A stretch of DNA of 64,000 bases from Apiotrichum sp. Y4204 (lineage: Eukaryota > Basidiomycota > Tremellomycetes > Trichosporonales > Trichosporonaceae): the NCBI GenBank assembly GCA_025531455.1, contig JAMYHL010000038.1, positions 186,001 to 250,000 on the forward strand, read 5' to 3'. This document shows positions 1-10,590 of the stretch, in pieces (the first letter of the stretch is position 1; every line of letters starts with the position of its first letter). The notes below the pieces were generated by a model. That model made no database searches. It worked only from the letters and a program-made list of their open reading frames with translations, and was not told where the DNA came from. The translations under genes and the position numbers were made by a program.

Positions 1-197
1 ATTCGTCTAAAATGCTATATTCGACATGTGTACAACATGCTTTCCCAACCAGTCCCGCTCTCCACGGCATCGTATCCTTTGCGGCGAGGCCGCGCCAGTT
101 GTCGTCGGGCAATGATATGTCCTGTAGGCAGATGCGTGGTGGAGCACAGCTCTACCTGTCTCTGCACGTCCTGTGGGTCTCCAGCAGTCACAACTGC

Positions 198-1281
198 TTA
201 GACCTCGAGAATGCCCATCTCGCGCCAGCGCTCCGCGAGCTCGGCGACACCCTGACCCATGCCCTGCGGCGTCATCAGGTCCTTCATAACGAGGAGGTCA
301 AACTCCTTGCCGAACGCGAGGAAGTGCGCGAACAGCGAGTTGAAGTGGGCCTCGATCGAAAGGTGGACGACCTGCTCAAAGTGCGCGTGGTACAGGTGCG
401 CAAACACGCGGAAGAGGTGCTTGTAAATGTGCTTGGCAGTGTATGCGAACGAGGTGGGGAAGTCGCGTCCTGAGCGTGAGTTGATGTGCTGAGGGGCGCT
501 AACGCAACAGAAACTTCCAGCGCCAGCAGTTTCACTCACCGGACTTTGTAGGGAAGACATTCTCGTCCTCGAGTAACTTCTGCAGCCAGCTCATGACAAA
601 GTCAATGTATGTAGGCGCGGGGAGCGAGACAAGGCGCTGGTTCTGGTCCGGCCAGAGGAAGTTGAGTCTGAAGATATCAGCAGGGTGCACCTTTCATCAG
701 ACACTGGTACTCACGAAGGACCAGCGGACATGGTCGGGCACTTGTGGATCGTGCAGAACTCGGTGAGCGCCGAGTAGAAGTGGTTGAGGTTGTGGTAGAA
801 GTCGAACACTGGGGGTCAGATCCGAAACGGTTGCGTGGCGGCGGCGCAGGGGTTAGGTGCGATTCCAACACACACCACGCACACTCGCGGGGCACTCACA
901 GTTGATGGCGACCCACTCGTTGACGTCGACGTACTTTGGCGGTGCGACGATCGTCTTGAAGCTGCCCTTGACGAGCGCAGCCTTGACGAACGGCTGGCAG
1001 AGGAAGAGCGGCTTGGGTCCCGGCGAGCCGGGGGGCGCCGAGCTCATTTCCGCACCGGGCGACAGGAGGGGCGCATCGTACACGCCGCCGCCTGACTGGC
1101 CGAGCTGCGAGGGAATGGGTGCGCGCTTAGGTGCGCGAAGGCGCCTGGCGTTAGTGATCAAAATGGGTGTTGGAGATGAAGGCGAGTTGCGGGGCGTGCT
1201 GTACGGTGCATTTGCAGCGCACGGCGAGCGTCGCCGCGCAAGTCCAGATACCCACCCGATAGAGTTGAGGAAGCCGGACAT
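198..1281 (-). CDS. MOB1: MOB1 family kinase activator (Mob1/phocein), spliced
   Basis: Mob1 proteins are adaptors that bind and activate NDR/LATS-type kinases; fungal Mob1 works with Dbf2/Sid2 in mitotic exit and septation. The gene starts at 1281 (MSGFLNSIG) and is split by several short introns. Exon 2 carries a proline/serine-rich stretch and then the start of the Mob fold (VDVNEWVAIN, like the family's LNEWIAVN). Later exons give the zinc-binding region with TEFCTIHKCPTMSAG, then PTYIDFVMSWLQKLLED, and the C-terminal helices with KHLFRVFAHLYHAHFEQV. Order and spacing match human MOB1, and the product is about 230 residues, the usual size. The stop is TAA at 198-200. The gene is divergent from SRP9, sharing about 750 bases of upstream DNA. 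The family call is firm; the first splice junction near residue 9 is less certain. Confidence 0.9.
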
Positions 1282-2038
1282 GGTGACAGAGAATGCAGTT
1301 CAGAGCTGCAGCGCGTCGACGAGATGAGATGCGTAAAACGTGGAATAAGGGGAGGAGCGAGAAGCTCGCACTCGTTGGTCGTTGCGTGTCGTGCCGGGTG
1401 GGGGTTCGTTCGTCCTTTATTCTGCGCGTGATGAGGAGCAGAGGTCTAGAGAGCGTGGTACGTCGACGATGCGATAAGGAGGTTGTACAACAACGAGAGA
1501 AGTGAGAATGTCGATGTTGCAGAGCAGCAGACGGGACGGGGACGGGGAACGAGGACACCAAAGATCGAGGATCGAGGATCTCGACCACGTACAGCGGCTT
1601 GAAGGGATCGAGGGTCGCCGCGAGGGGGGGCCATTCGAGCATCGAGACTTGTCCTCGCGGCACGCGAGATGCCGTCCAGGGTGTGAGCAGGGCTAGCAGG
1701 GTGAGATCTGAGACCGCCACGCTCAACCTGGGCAAGCCAGGCTCTTACTTGGTATTCCAACCTTTACGCTCGATCGGCCCATTACAGTTCCGTTATCAAT
1801 GAATCCTAATGGGCCAGATGACGGGATATTTACGTGTAATTCCCAAACTGCCTCTCCCTCTGTCCGCCCAGAAGCAAAGGCGCGGCCACCAGCGCACCAA
1901 GTGGCACGCTGCACAAGACCACACGAGCCAGACGGGCCACATGAACATGCACAGTCTGAACGTCTGAACACAAAGTCGGATTTCTCGAAACAACCTCCAC
2001 AACAACATCCTCCAACACCATCGGGCTCATCGCGGACG
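1282..2038. other. Divergent upstream region between MOB1 and SRP9
   Basis: This stretch of about 750 bases separates two genes transcribed away from each other, so it should hold both promoters and 5' leaders. Open frames here are short, overlap on both strands and show no recognisable domain. I see no RNA gene or clear TATA box. Confidence 0.5.
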
Positions 2039-2959
2039 ATGGTCTACATCAAAAAGTGGACCCAGTTCGAGAGCGTACGTATCCTGGTCATGCGGTGTAC
2101 GGCTTTCGGTGCACTTTGCCGCAGACGCTATTATCAGCGCGCTGTTCAGCTCTCTGTAGGGACCTGTAAAGCTGACGAACGCAGGCGGTGATCGACTTGT
2201 ATAACAAGTCTCCACGGAAAGTGAGCATCGACGACCAGCAGGTTTAGCGACCGCGGACTTCAGGCAGTGGGGCTGGGATCACGGTGGAAGCGGGTGGCTG
2301 TTGGCTGACAAGTCGGGCCTCGACAGTCTGGGGGAATGGGACCTTCCCTTTGACTCTGCTTGGTCTCAATACGTGATGTGCATCGCATACTGAACGGAAG
2401 TACGATCTGCGAGGGTGCCCGTCTCGCGTATGGATTTCCAGCAGAGGGGCATTTCTGGAGGATTCGAGAGACCGACCGAAATGTCTTCGTGACTCTCGCG
2501 ACGCTGAAATCACGGTGCCATTCCCCGGCCATATCATGTCTTCTCCCGCCCTGGCTTCTTCTCCCTCCTGTCAAACCACATGCTAACTTCAGACGCGCTA
2601 TGTCATCCGCTTCGTGCCGACGACGGGTCACCTCGTCCTGAAGGTGACCGACGACACCACCGTGAGCTATTTTATCTCTGCCCTGTTCAAGCTGACATTA
2701 GTGCCTGCAATACAAATCGTTCTCGGCCATCATTCTGAACCGCTTCGAGTCGCTCAACCTCCGCCTCCTCTCCAACATCGGCAATGTCCGGCGGCGTGCA
2801 CCCGTGCTCTCCGGCAGCAGCGCGGCGACGCCTGCTGCTGAGGGCGATGACCCTATGACCGGCGCAAAGCCGGAGACTGGCACACCCGCAGCGCCGTCCC
2901 CCGCCCCGACGCCTGCACCAACGGGAGGGAAGAAGAAGAAGAAGAAGGGAAAGAAGTAG
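2039..2959 (+). CDS. SRP9: Signal recognition particle subunit SRP9
   Basis: SRP9 pairs with SRP14 to bind the Alu domain of SRP RNA and slow elongation while ribosomes dock at the ER. Four exons can be read: 2039-2074, 2185-2220, 2593-2661 and 2702-2959, all joined in phase 0 with GT...AG ends. The protein begins MVYIKKWTQFES, followed by AVDLYNKSPRK-type sequence (here AVIDLYNKSPRK), TRYVIRFVPTTGHLVLKVTDD and CLQYKSF. These match the SRP9 core, including the DLY.KSP and LVLK.TDD motifs. The C-terminus adds a Pro/Ala/Thr-rich linker and a lysine tail (KKKKKKGKK), as in fungal SRP21/SRP9 proteins, which may bind RNA. The product is about 133 residues, longer than human SRP9 (86) because of this tail. 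Confidence 0.92.
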
Positions 2960-3294
2960 ATGCGATGCATGTTGTATGGGCTTGGGCATGATTATATGAG
3001 CCGGAACGTGGGCAGCTGTCCGCCAGGCCTGGAGTGGAGCAGCCTGTGCGGCTGGGGCATGAGGCTCCTAGCCGTTCTTGTGCATGATATACGACACATC
3101 GATGCGTGTCGTCGCAGAACCGCCGACTGTGCGGGCAACGCGCACATTCCGGCGGCCAGAGTCTAGTGCACTAGTGACTGTACTGTAGCTGTAATGTAGG
3201 TCAGCTGTCAGCAGCGATGGTGAGGGGCACTAAGCTGACCTACCGGTAGCGTTTCCTGCGGCATCGACCTGAATGCAATACTCAAAGCTCAGGA
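2960..3294. other. Convergent 3' region between SRP9 and a small gene
   Basis: This is the 3' flank shared by two genes that point at each other. It should hold both 3' untranslated regions. No further gene or RNA is recognised. Confidence 0.4.
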
Positions 3295-3668
3295 TCAGCT
3301 CTTGATCTACAGCGTCAGCAATACCCGAAAGCACAACCCACATTCTTCTCCGCATACTCCTCCAGGGCGGAGCGCACCTCCTCCGCCCCAGCCCGGATCC
3401 GTCCAAGGGTTTCGCCATCCACGTCCCGCCCCTCGCCAATGACGTTGCCCTGCACCTCTTCGGCGGCAGCACGCATCTCGACGACGTACGCGCGCGCAGC
3501 GGCCACGCTCGCGTCGACCCCGGCACTGGGGTCGAAGGTGGCCAGCTGCGCGCGGGCCTTTCCGACCACGGGGTCGGGCGGCGGGGCGGGCGATGACGGG
3601 TCGATCAGCCGTTGTAGGACCGCCGGGGGGAGAGAGGAGAGCGCGGCGAGATCGGATTCGAGGGACAT
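3295..3668 (-). CDS. Small hypothetical helical protein
   Basis: I do not recognise this gene. It starts at 3668 (MSLESDLAALSSL). The first exon encodes about 109 residues: a short leucine-rich start, a Pro/Ser linker (SSPAPPPDP), then alanine- and glutamate-rich sequence likely to form helices (AAARAYVVEMRAAAEEVQ, AGAEEVRSALEEYAEK). The best intron is only 35 nt (3307-3341), with a GTGGGT donor, a CTGAC branch site and a TAG acceptor. It leaves a final exon encoding only IKS and the stop. If that intron is not used, the frame ends at 3315 instead. Size and composition would suit a small subunit of a coiled-coil complex, but that is a guess. A real gene is likely because the frame is long, starts cleanly, and ends in a plausible intron. 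Confidence 0.5.
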
Positions 3669-4601
3669 CGTGGCCTGTGAGTTGCGCGACGGGTGGTGGG
3701 TGGTTGCAACGGATGATGGACTCTTGATTCTGGTCATGAATCCCCTGGTCATTCGCGGGCGCGTCATTGTCAACATGGCGGCGGGAGTAAATCGGGTGGT
3801 GGCAATGTTGAATGTGGCAGTGTGGCATCGAGAAGGTCAAGAGCTACTGATCTCATCCTCATGCCCCGGCCTTTATAATGTAAATGTAAGGCGATGAGAC
3901 ACCTTCGAGCGCACATTTCTGATATCTATGCTTCGGTGTCTCACGAGCATGTACTTGTACGTGTGAAGGATGAGTGATCTTGCCGGACAAAACGTACATT
4001 GCTGCGCCGCTCCAGGCGCTCCACGTTGCCACGTCTCGTCGTATCAAGCGCTCACATTTCCGCTCGCTGAGCTAGCCCCTTGGGTCAGCACAAAAAATCA
4101 GGAAGGTATATGTCGCAATTGTCTGTTTCCTCCCAAATCACATAACTGTCGAAGACCCGGAGTTCTCGGTCATCTGCGCAGAGTATAACCGGTGACACTC
4201 GCCAGACATAGAACGCAATGACCCCCCCGAACGCCTGCAGTCTAGAGTTCAAACCAACAGCCTAGCTCAAGCACGACATAGCCCAAGCCCAAGCTCTTGA
4301 CACTGTTCAAAGAAAACAGAAAACGCTGGTAGAGGTCGGCCTAGATTTTTTCTATATTTTACGGACGTAATCTAGATATTTTGTTTTCATTCATCACGCT
4401 CTGCGGCGATGACGCAAGCAGTATCAGCATCTGATCGTCCAGCTCCCAAGAGCACAAAGCTTCTTCAATCTCTCAGCTCTACCCAGATCTGCAGCTCCGA
4501 CCATCGCGACTCAACGTGCCGCGACTTATGGCAATTCGTTCAGTCCTGCTTACCCTCACCAAAAGCAAAAACGACACCGCTCTGATTCGAACGACGACCG
4601 C
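3669..4601. other. Intergenic region upstream of the small gene and downstream of tRNA-Thr
   Basis: About 930 bases without a supportable gene. An AT-rich patch at about 4340-4395 contrasts with the GC-rich surroundings. Open frames are short and show no domain. The stretch should include the promoter of the small gene on the minus strand. Confidence 0.4.
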
Positions 4602-4685
4602 TGCCCCGTAGCCGACTTGAACGACTGACCTTGTCATGATCTGATAAGATACTAGTGACACGCTCTACCACTGAGCTAACGGGGC
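4602..4685 (-). tRNA. tRNA-Thr(AGU) with a 12-nt intron
   Basis: Read on the minus strand from 4685. The acceptor arms GCCCCGT and ACGGGGC pair fully, the D arm is GCTC...GAGC, the anticodon stem is TGTCA/TGACA, and the T loop is GTTCAAGTC-like. The anticodon loop begins CTAGTA, giving anticodon AGU for threonine. The loop is 19 nt, so about 12 nt must be an intron, at the canonical site just after position 37. The discriminator base is A. The mature length is about 72 nt before CCA. Confidence 0.88.
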
Positions 4686-4921
4686 GCACAAAATAAGGCG
4701 CGGATCGATGATCTGTGTCCAGATGATCAGCAGACGCGCCGCGTCTGAGGGTGTAAATCAGCCCTTTCTCGTGATCGTCCATTGCAGATGGTGTCCCTCT
4801 GTCCCCTCCGCACCTAGGCACTAGTACAGACCTGAATACAATACATCTAAGCCTACGCTGCTAATGCTACGCTGCAAATTGCTGCAAGATGATGTCGCTG
4901 TAAGGGTGATGCTGATGCCGT

Positions 4922-7900
4922 CTAGTGGCGGCGAGGACCACCCCGTCCACCGTACGGGTTTCCACCGTATCCGCCTCCGCGGCCGGGGTTGCCGCCACCT
5001 CCGTACGCGTTCCGACCATAGCCGGCTCCTCCTCCTCCTCCTCCGCCGCCATATGCGCCAGCACCGTATCCAGCAGGTGGGCGGCCGTATGATGGCGGCG
5101 GTGCACTGTAACCACCACCTCCGTATCCGCTACCGCCGTAGCCACCGCCCCCACCATAACCTGAACCACCGTATCCACCACCGCCGTATGATCCACCACC
5201 GCCGCCATAACCTCCACCACCGTACGCGGCAGTTGGCGGGGGCGCGCCGTAAGGGTTACGAGGAGGTGGGTAAGCGCCACTTCCGTAGCCGCCGCCGTTG
5301 CCGTACGGGTTACGAGGAGGGGCGGAAGGGTACATCGGTTGACCAGAGTAGGCGTTCGAGGGCTGGCTGCGTCCAGGACCACCGCCAAATGCGCCACCAC
5401 CGCGGCCACCCCTTCCCCCGTCTCTCGGGCCGCCACCACCGCCACCACGGCCGCCACCACCGAAGTCTCCACGGCGGATACGGTCCTTGTCACCGGCGTT
5501 CAACTTGCCCTGTGGGGGTCTGTAGCCGTTCAAAATGACGGAACGATGCCGGTGTGCCTGGCGGGGGAAGTAATACCGTACGTAAAGCGCATGATTGTCC
5601 TCAAGGTCGGGGCACTCTTCGACGGACGGGATAGGGGTCTCCAGGCGCGAATGGGGAACGAACTTCGGGTCGGCAAGCACTGAACCTGAGACGCCATGGG
5701 ACAGTTTGGTGTCAAGAGGTACCTGCTTGGTCTCGGGTTTCACACCATACAGGGCGCGCGACAGCGTGGGAGTGAGATCATTCTCGTCGGCGATGAGCAT
5801 CACATTGTCGCCCCACTTGTTGCGCCGCTTCTCATCGTCGGTCAGCTGATCGACCTTGCTAGCCAGAGCATCAAGAAGACGCTTCTGGTCAATAAACGGG
5901 AGGAGCGCAATTCCCTGCCATAGGAACTTCTTTCCGTTCATGTCGACGTCGAAGTCTGACGGGTAGAAGTCGATGATGGGCGAATCCTCGTCAACCATCA
6001 ATGTCTGCAGAGGCTCCGGAAGATGGATGCGCCTGTGGGATTAGAGTGGACACACAAGGGCAGCCGGTCGCTTGACTCACGAGGCAGCAGGGAAAACACC
6101 GAGCAGCTGTCCAAAAGGTGTGAATGGCATGCTGCTGGGGAATTCAATCTTGAGGCGCCCAACGTTGTGGAAGTCCGCGGCAAAGGGGGCGTGGTGATAT
6201 GGGTAATACCAGTCCCAAGCAGGAACACCCTGGTAATAATACTCCAGCACCCAGCAGAGGCCCTCCATGTACGACTTTGTTACCCTGACAATTAGCAATA
6301 GTACGATTCCAGAAACTGTGTACGCACTTGTCGATAAAGTCGTCGTCGGGAAGGATGACACCAAACTTCTGCTCATAGTAACGAGTGCGGTATCCTGGCT
6401 CCCACAAGCGAACGGTGTCCTCGTAGTCCACAGTTCCATCGGGGTTGACTTTGAGCTTTGCCTTCGCAGGGGCAACGGCAACGGCATCCCCGGGATTGGC
6501 AGGCGCTTCATCGTCGTCATCCTCCTCCTCCTCCTCCTCCTCATCTTCTGCTTCCGCCTCATCGTGCGTCCTCTTCTTGCCGTGCGGAGAGACCTGGTCC
6601 ACTTCCATGGAGTCGTCGCCCTCATTCGGCTCATCGGCATCCTCCTCAGTCTCCTGCGTCTCGCCCTCAGGCTTCTCCTCGAGAGTCTCGTCAGACTTCT
6701 CAGCGTTCTCGGCACCGGCATCAGCACCGGCGTCGTTGTCGCCTGAGAGCTCCGCCTTGAGGGCCTGCGCCGCATTCATGTTGGCCATGCGGATAGCCCG
6801 GCGGTTCTTGACAACGTCGAGGTTGCTGCCACTCATAAGCTCCAAGCCAGCCTTGAGGGACGCGGCCTGCTCGGCGTATGTCAATTTCTTTCCGGGTCTA
6901 GGCGCGGGCTTCGGGGCCTCTGTAGGTACTGTGTCGAATCCAGGGCGTTCTGGAAGGGAAGGATGCATTCGGCCACCGCGGGCAGTGTCAGCGGGGACGA
7001 TGAGCTCCTGGTAGTCCTGTCCGTTCATGGTCATTGTGCCCTTCGCATGCTTGCCCTTCCTCTCCTCGCGGGACGCTTCCATTCGTTGGCGCTCGTGGTC
7101 ATCGCGGCGGCGCTTCTTCTCTCTTGACTTTGTCTTCTGCTCGACCTCCTTGCGCTTCTGGAAGATAGAGTCCTCCTGGCTGGCGATGCCGTCGAGAATG
7201 TACTGACACCGGGCCAAGTTGACCTTGCCGTGGTTCGTCAGGTAGCCGCGCATATTCGGCAGTTCACGACGCCATATTTTGAGAAGCACGTCGATGGCGT
7301 CCTCACGGATCTCAAGGGAAGGAAGATGAGGAAGGAAATCGTTTCCGACGAAGAAAATCAGGAAGATCCAGTCATCAATGGCGAGCTCCGGGTCATACGC
7401 GAAACCGACGTCGGGAACGTTGAGCTCGACACGGAGGTACTCGCGCAGTACGCACACATCCAACCAGATGAACGGTTTTGGGTCCACTGGAGTGGCCACA
7501 GCGACCACATTCGGGTCTTTGAGCGTCTTGGGCTGCAGGCAGTTGGAAGCAAAGTGTCCCACCTTGCCACAGTTCTTGCACTCCTGCTGTCTCGGACCAC
7601 CCTTATTGCTGTCGGCGAACACATCTTCACGGAGAACGCGGAAGTTAGGTTCGTGAGTGGCGAGCGCAAGCATGATAAGGTCGGCATCCAGACCGTAAAT
7701 GGCATGGCTGGTGTTGGGATCCCATTCCGGGTGACTGCGCTGTCTCCTGATCCAGTCGACAATCTTGTGCTCTCCTTCGCCAGGCACAGACGCGTCCGAG
7801 ATAATGACCTTGAGCTGCAGTGTCAGTTGGGGGACACACCTTGGCAACTCACATCCTTCCATCCAGGGTCATTGGTGAGCTTTTGTGAGACCCAGTACTT

Positions 7901-8518
7901 TAGGCTTGCCGAGAGAAGGTCCATAAAGGGGGTTCCGGGAGTAATCGCGTTAGAGTCCCACGACTTCTTGTTCTTCGTCTCCTCCGAAACGGTGTTGCCC
8001 ATGGCCTCCCACATGCGGATCTGCTCAGCACGCTGGGCGGCATTGTCAGCAGCCTCCTGGGCGGCACGGAAACGACGCGAGCGCTGCTGGTTCATCTTGG
8101 CTCGCGGTGCGACGCCGTCAATGGCCATGACGAGCACCTTGCGCGGCCGTGCCATGTTCACCACGCGCTCAGTGTATCTGAACACCTCGACCATCATGTC
8201 TGCCTCGGTCTTGGGTGCGGGTCTGCCCTCCGGATGTGTACATGGATGGACGATACCGTTCATATCGACTGGATCATTAGCAAGGGCTCTTCAACGGCGA
8301 AAGCTTACGATATAGGTTGTCCACCTCGAACCCATTCGGGTTAGCCGACTCATATCGCACGGGTACCTCGACTATCTCGCCATGTTCATTGCGGACTTTT
8401 GTCGGTACATCCTCGTTGACCCGCGAAACGATCTTGGGGTACTTCTTCGACAGCCATCGGAAGAGGGCGGGAACACCCTGTACATGTCAGCGCTGTGTGG
8501 GACACACGCACATACCAT
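4922..8518 (-). CDS. RAT1: Nuclear 5'-3' exoribonuclease RAT1/XRN2
   Basis: Rat1/Xrn2 degrades 5'-monophosphate RNA in the nucleus, trims rRNA and snoRNA precursors, and drives torpedo termination of RNA polymerase II. The first exon is just the ATG (8516-8518); a 38-nt intron (8478-8515) follows. Exon 2 starts [17 protein letters not shown], the family's conserved N-terminus. Further on come [30 protein letters not shown] and [16 protein letters not shown] (acidic catalytic residues). A CCHC zinc knuckle follows ([14 protein letters not shown]), as in fungal Rat1, then [21 protein letters not shown]. The C-terminal half keeps [20 protein letters not shown]. The protein is about 1000 residues and ends in a long Gly/Tyr/Arg-rich tail (minus strand, about 4925-5480) full of GGYGG and RGG repeats. 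Acidic runs ([11 protein letters not shown]) sit mid-protein. Confidence 0.95.
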
Positions 8519-9190
8519 GGTGACGACCGCTCTTGTGAATTATGTTAGATGAGACAAAAGGAAGGTGGTGGGTGTCTTCTCGTGATCCCGTTATTTTTTG
8601 ATATTGTCCTTTTCCCTGTCCTCTGGTGGCGACTTGCGTTGGGAGAGTGCGATTTGGTTTGTTGCGACGCCTCGGTCTCGAGCAATAAAGATGATGCAGT
8701 CCGTGTGACGACGAGCTGCAAAGGGATGATCCGTCGTATGATCCCTCAACTCTTTACGGGCGTGGTGATGCCGAAGAGTCGCGTGAGATGGTGGATGCCG
8801 GTGAGATGGAGACAGATGGAGAGAGGAGATGAGGGGTATGGGTTGGTGGTGGGGTGGGTTGAATGGTGGAGTAGAGAAGTGGAGGAGGGGTGAAGCACGA
8901 CAAAGGGAACAGGAAATTGGCTGATGGCTGATGGAATGGCCGCAGTCGGACATCAAGCTAAAATCAGCCAGGCTGGGCGCGTAGACCGAGTGATTGCCAC
9001 TGTCCCTGTATTCCCGTATCACCGTCTACGCAGACACGAGGCATGCGGAGCTCCACAGAGTTGCAGTGTCGTATATAGCCTTCCCGTAGTTGCCACCATG
9101 CCACCCTGGTGCCAACACGTTCCTCCCAACCAAAATCCGGAATCCAAGACTTGCTCCACGTCAATACTGTCAGCCGGCCACAGTCTCACA
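8519..9190. other. Divergent upstream region between RAT1 and TVP38
   Basis: About 670 bases between two start codons facing away from each other. It presumably holds both promoters and leaders. The stretch at 8760-8890 is purine-rich on the plus strand (pyrimidine-rich in the RAT1 direction), as is common in leaders of this genome. No separate gene is supported. Confidence 0.45.
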
Positions 9191-10475
9191 ATGTCGTCGC
9201 ATCGCGCGCACACTCACGATCTGACGACGATACGCGGTCGGGTAGAGTTGCTTGTCCATCGCGTCATTCGGCCATGGCGCAAACTGAGCGCGAAGAGTAG
9301 GGTGAGTGGTGCGACGGGGTGATGAGCAACGTGCCTCGTGTCTTTGGAGTGTGCTAGTTGCTGACACCACAGGCTGCAGTATGGTACGTATTCACACAGA
9401 CAGTAGACAACAAGCGCATATTTATTGATCTATAGGCTTTGTGGGGCTGCTGCCGCCGCCTTCTTTATCGCGATACTCATCATCGGACCCAAGGCCATCG
9501 GGCAGTGGGTCCATGGTCTAGGGCAATGGTTCCATGGCATGGCCCTCGGGCTGCGGGACATGGGCTGGGTGGGGCTTCTGCTCATCATGCTGGCCGTTAG
9601 TGAGTGTTGTGTGCGGTGCTAGCCGGATACGCGTAAACACGTCGATCGCCATTGGTGCCGCGCTAACGCCCAGTCGCGTCATCACACCCGCCGTTGTTTG
9701 GCTTCTCGATCTCCATGTCGATGATCGGGTTCGCGTACGGCCTCGCGTGGGGCCTGGTTATTGGTAGCGTTGCGTCGCTCATAGGTGGTGCCCTTGCGTG
9801 GTACTCCATTCGGGTGGGTGTTTACTGCTGTTGTGTGCTGCTTTCTGTACTGCTTGCTGACCGGTAGACATTCTTCCTGGAGCGGATGCGCAGCTTTGGG
9901 GCCAGCAAGAACAAGCAGTGGACTGCATTCGGACATGTCATGCGCGAGAAGGGCTGGCCTCTGGTAGCCATGATCAGGTGGTGCCCTTTACCATGGGCGA
10001 TCGGGAATGGGTTGTTTGCTGTGAGTGTGTTGTGTCTGTTTGGGTCCGGCTCTCCTGACAACAGTCCGTCGATGGCATCGAGTTTTGGCACTTCATGCTC
10101 GCAAACCTGTAAGTTACCAGAAATATGTGTGTTCTGACTCGCAGCCTGTTCCTCCCCCGCCTCCTGATTCCCGTCTTCATCGGCTCGCGCCTCAACAACA
10201 TGACGGACGACGCCGGGGAGGAGGAGTCCGACCCCGTCAAGTTCTGGGTCAACCTCATCTCTATCATCATCTCGCTCGGCGTATCAGCGGGCACAGGAAT
10301 CCTTATCTACCGCTTGACGCTCGAGCAGATGCGCAAGCTGGAGCAGTGCGAGGGAGGCGACCACGATCTGGCGATTCAGGCGCTCGAAGAGGCGGCGCTT
10401 CTCGGCGACTACAGCGACGAGGACGCCGTCAATGAGGAGCTCGTCCCCATGCGGCCCACCAACGAACAGGTCTGA
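9191..10475 (+). CDS. TVP38: TVP38/TMEM64-family Golgi membrane protein (VTT/SNARE-associated domain)
   Basis: TVP38-type proteins are multi-pass Golgi and late-secretory membrane proteins with the VTT (SNARE_assoc, DedA-like) domain; some VTT proteins scramble lipids. The chosen ATG at 9191 gives MSSHRAHTHDL and then VIRPWRKLSAKSR, resembling the basic segment before the first membrane helix in the family. An 11-nt exon (9373-9383) is needed to join this to AAVWLCGAAAAAFFIAILIIGP. Later exons give the second hydrophobic stretch, the conserved loop FLERMRSF...MREKGWPLVAMIRWCPLPWAIGN, then FLPRLLIPVFIGSR and a last helix WVNLISIIISLGVSAGTGILIY. The C-terminal tail is acidic. There are about six introns. 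The family call is strong; a start upstream of 9191 in the same open frame cannot be excluded. Confidence 0.88.
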
Positions 10476-10590
10476 TCTCTGTACTGCGTAGAAACTTGTG
10501 TGTTTGTTCTTGTGTGTTTGCAGTTATAGACATAGACACGGCCACCTGCCTGCCTCTAGATGAACGTTATGTACAACATGCTAAAATGCA

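Noticed and set aside
4585..4601. ATTCGAACGACGACC next to tRNA-Thr as a second tRNA
   Set aside because: No full cloverleaf can be built; it lies in the 3' trailer of tRNA-Thr.
4864..5538. Long His/Arg-rich and Val/Ala-rich frames on both strands at 4.86-5.54 kb
   Set aside because: They are shadows of the Gly/Tyr repeat tail of RAT1; the repeat keeps all frames open.
8591..9022. Minus-strand 143-codon frame upstream of RAT1
   Set aside because: It is His/Pro/Ser-rich, lies in the RAT1 leader/promoter and has no domain.
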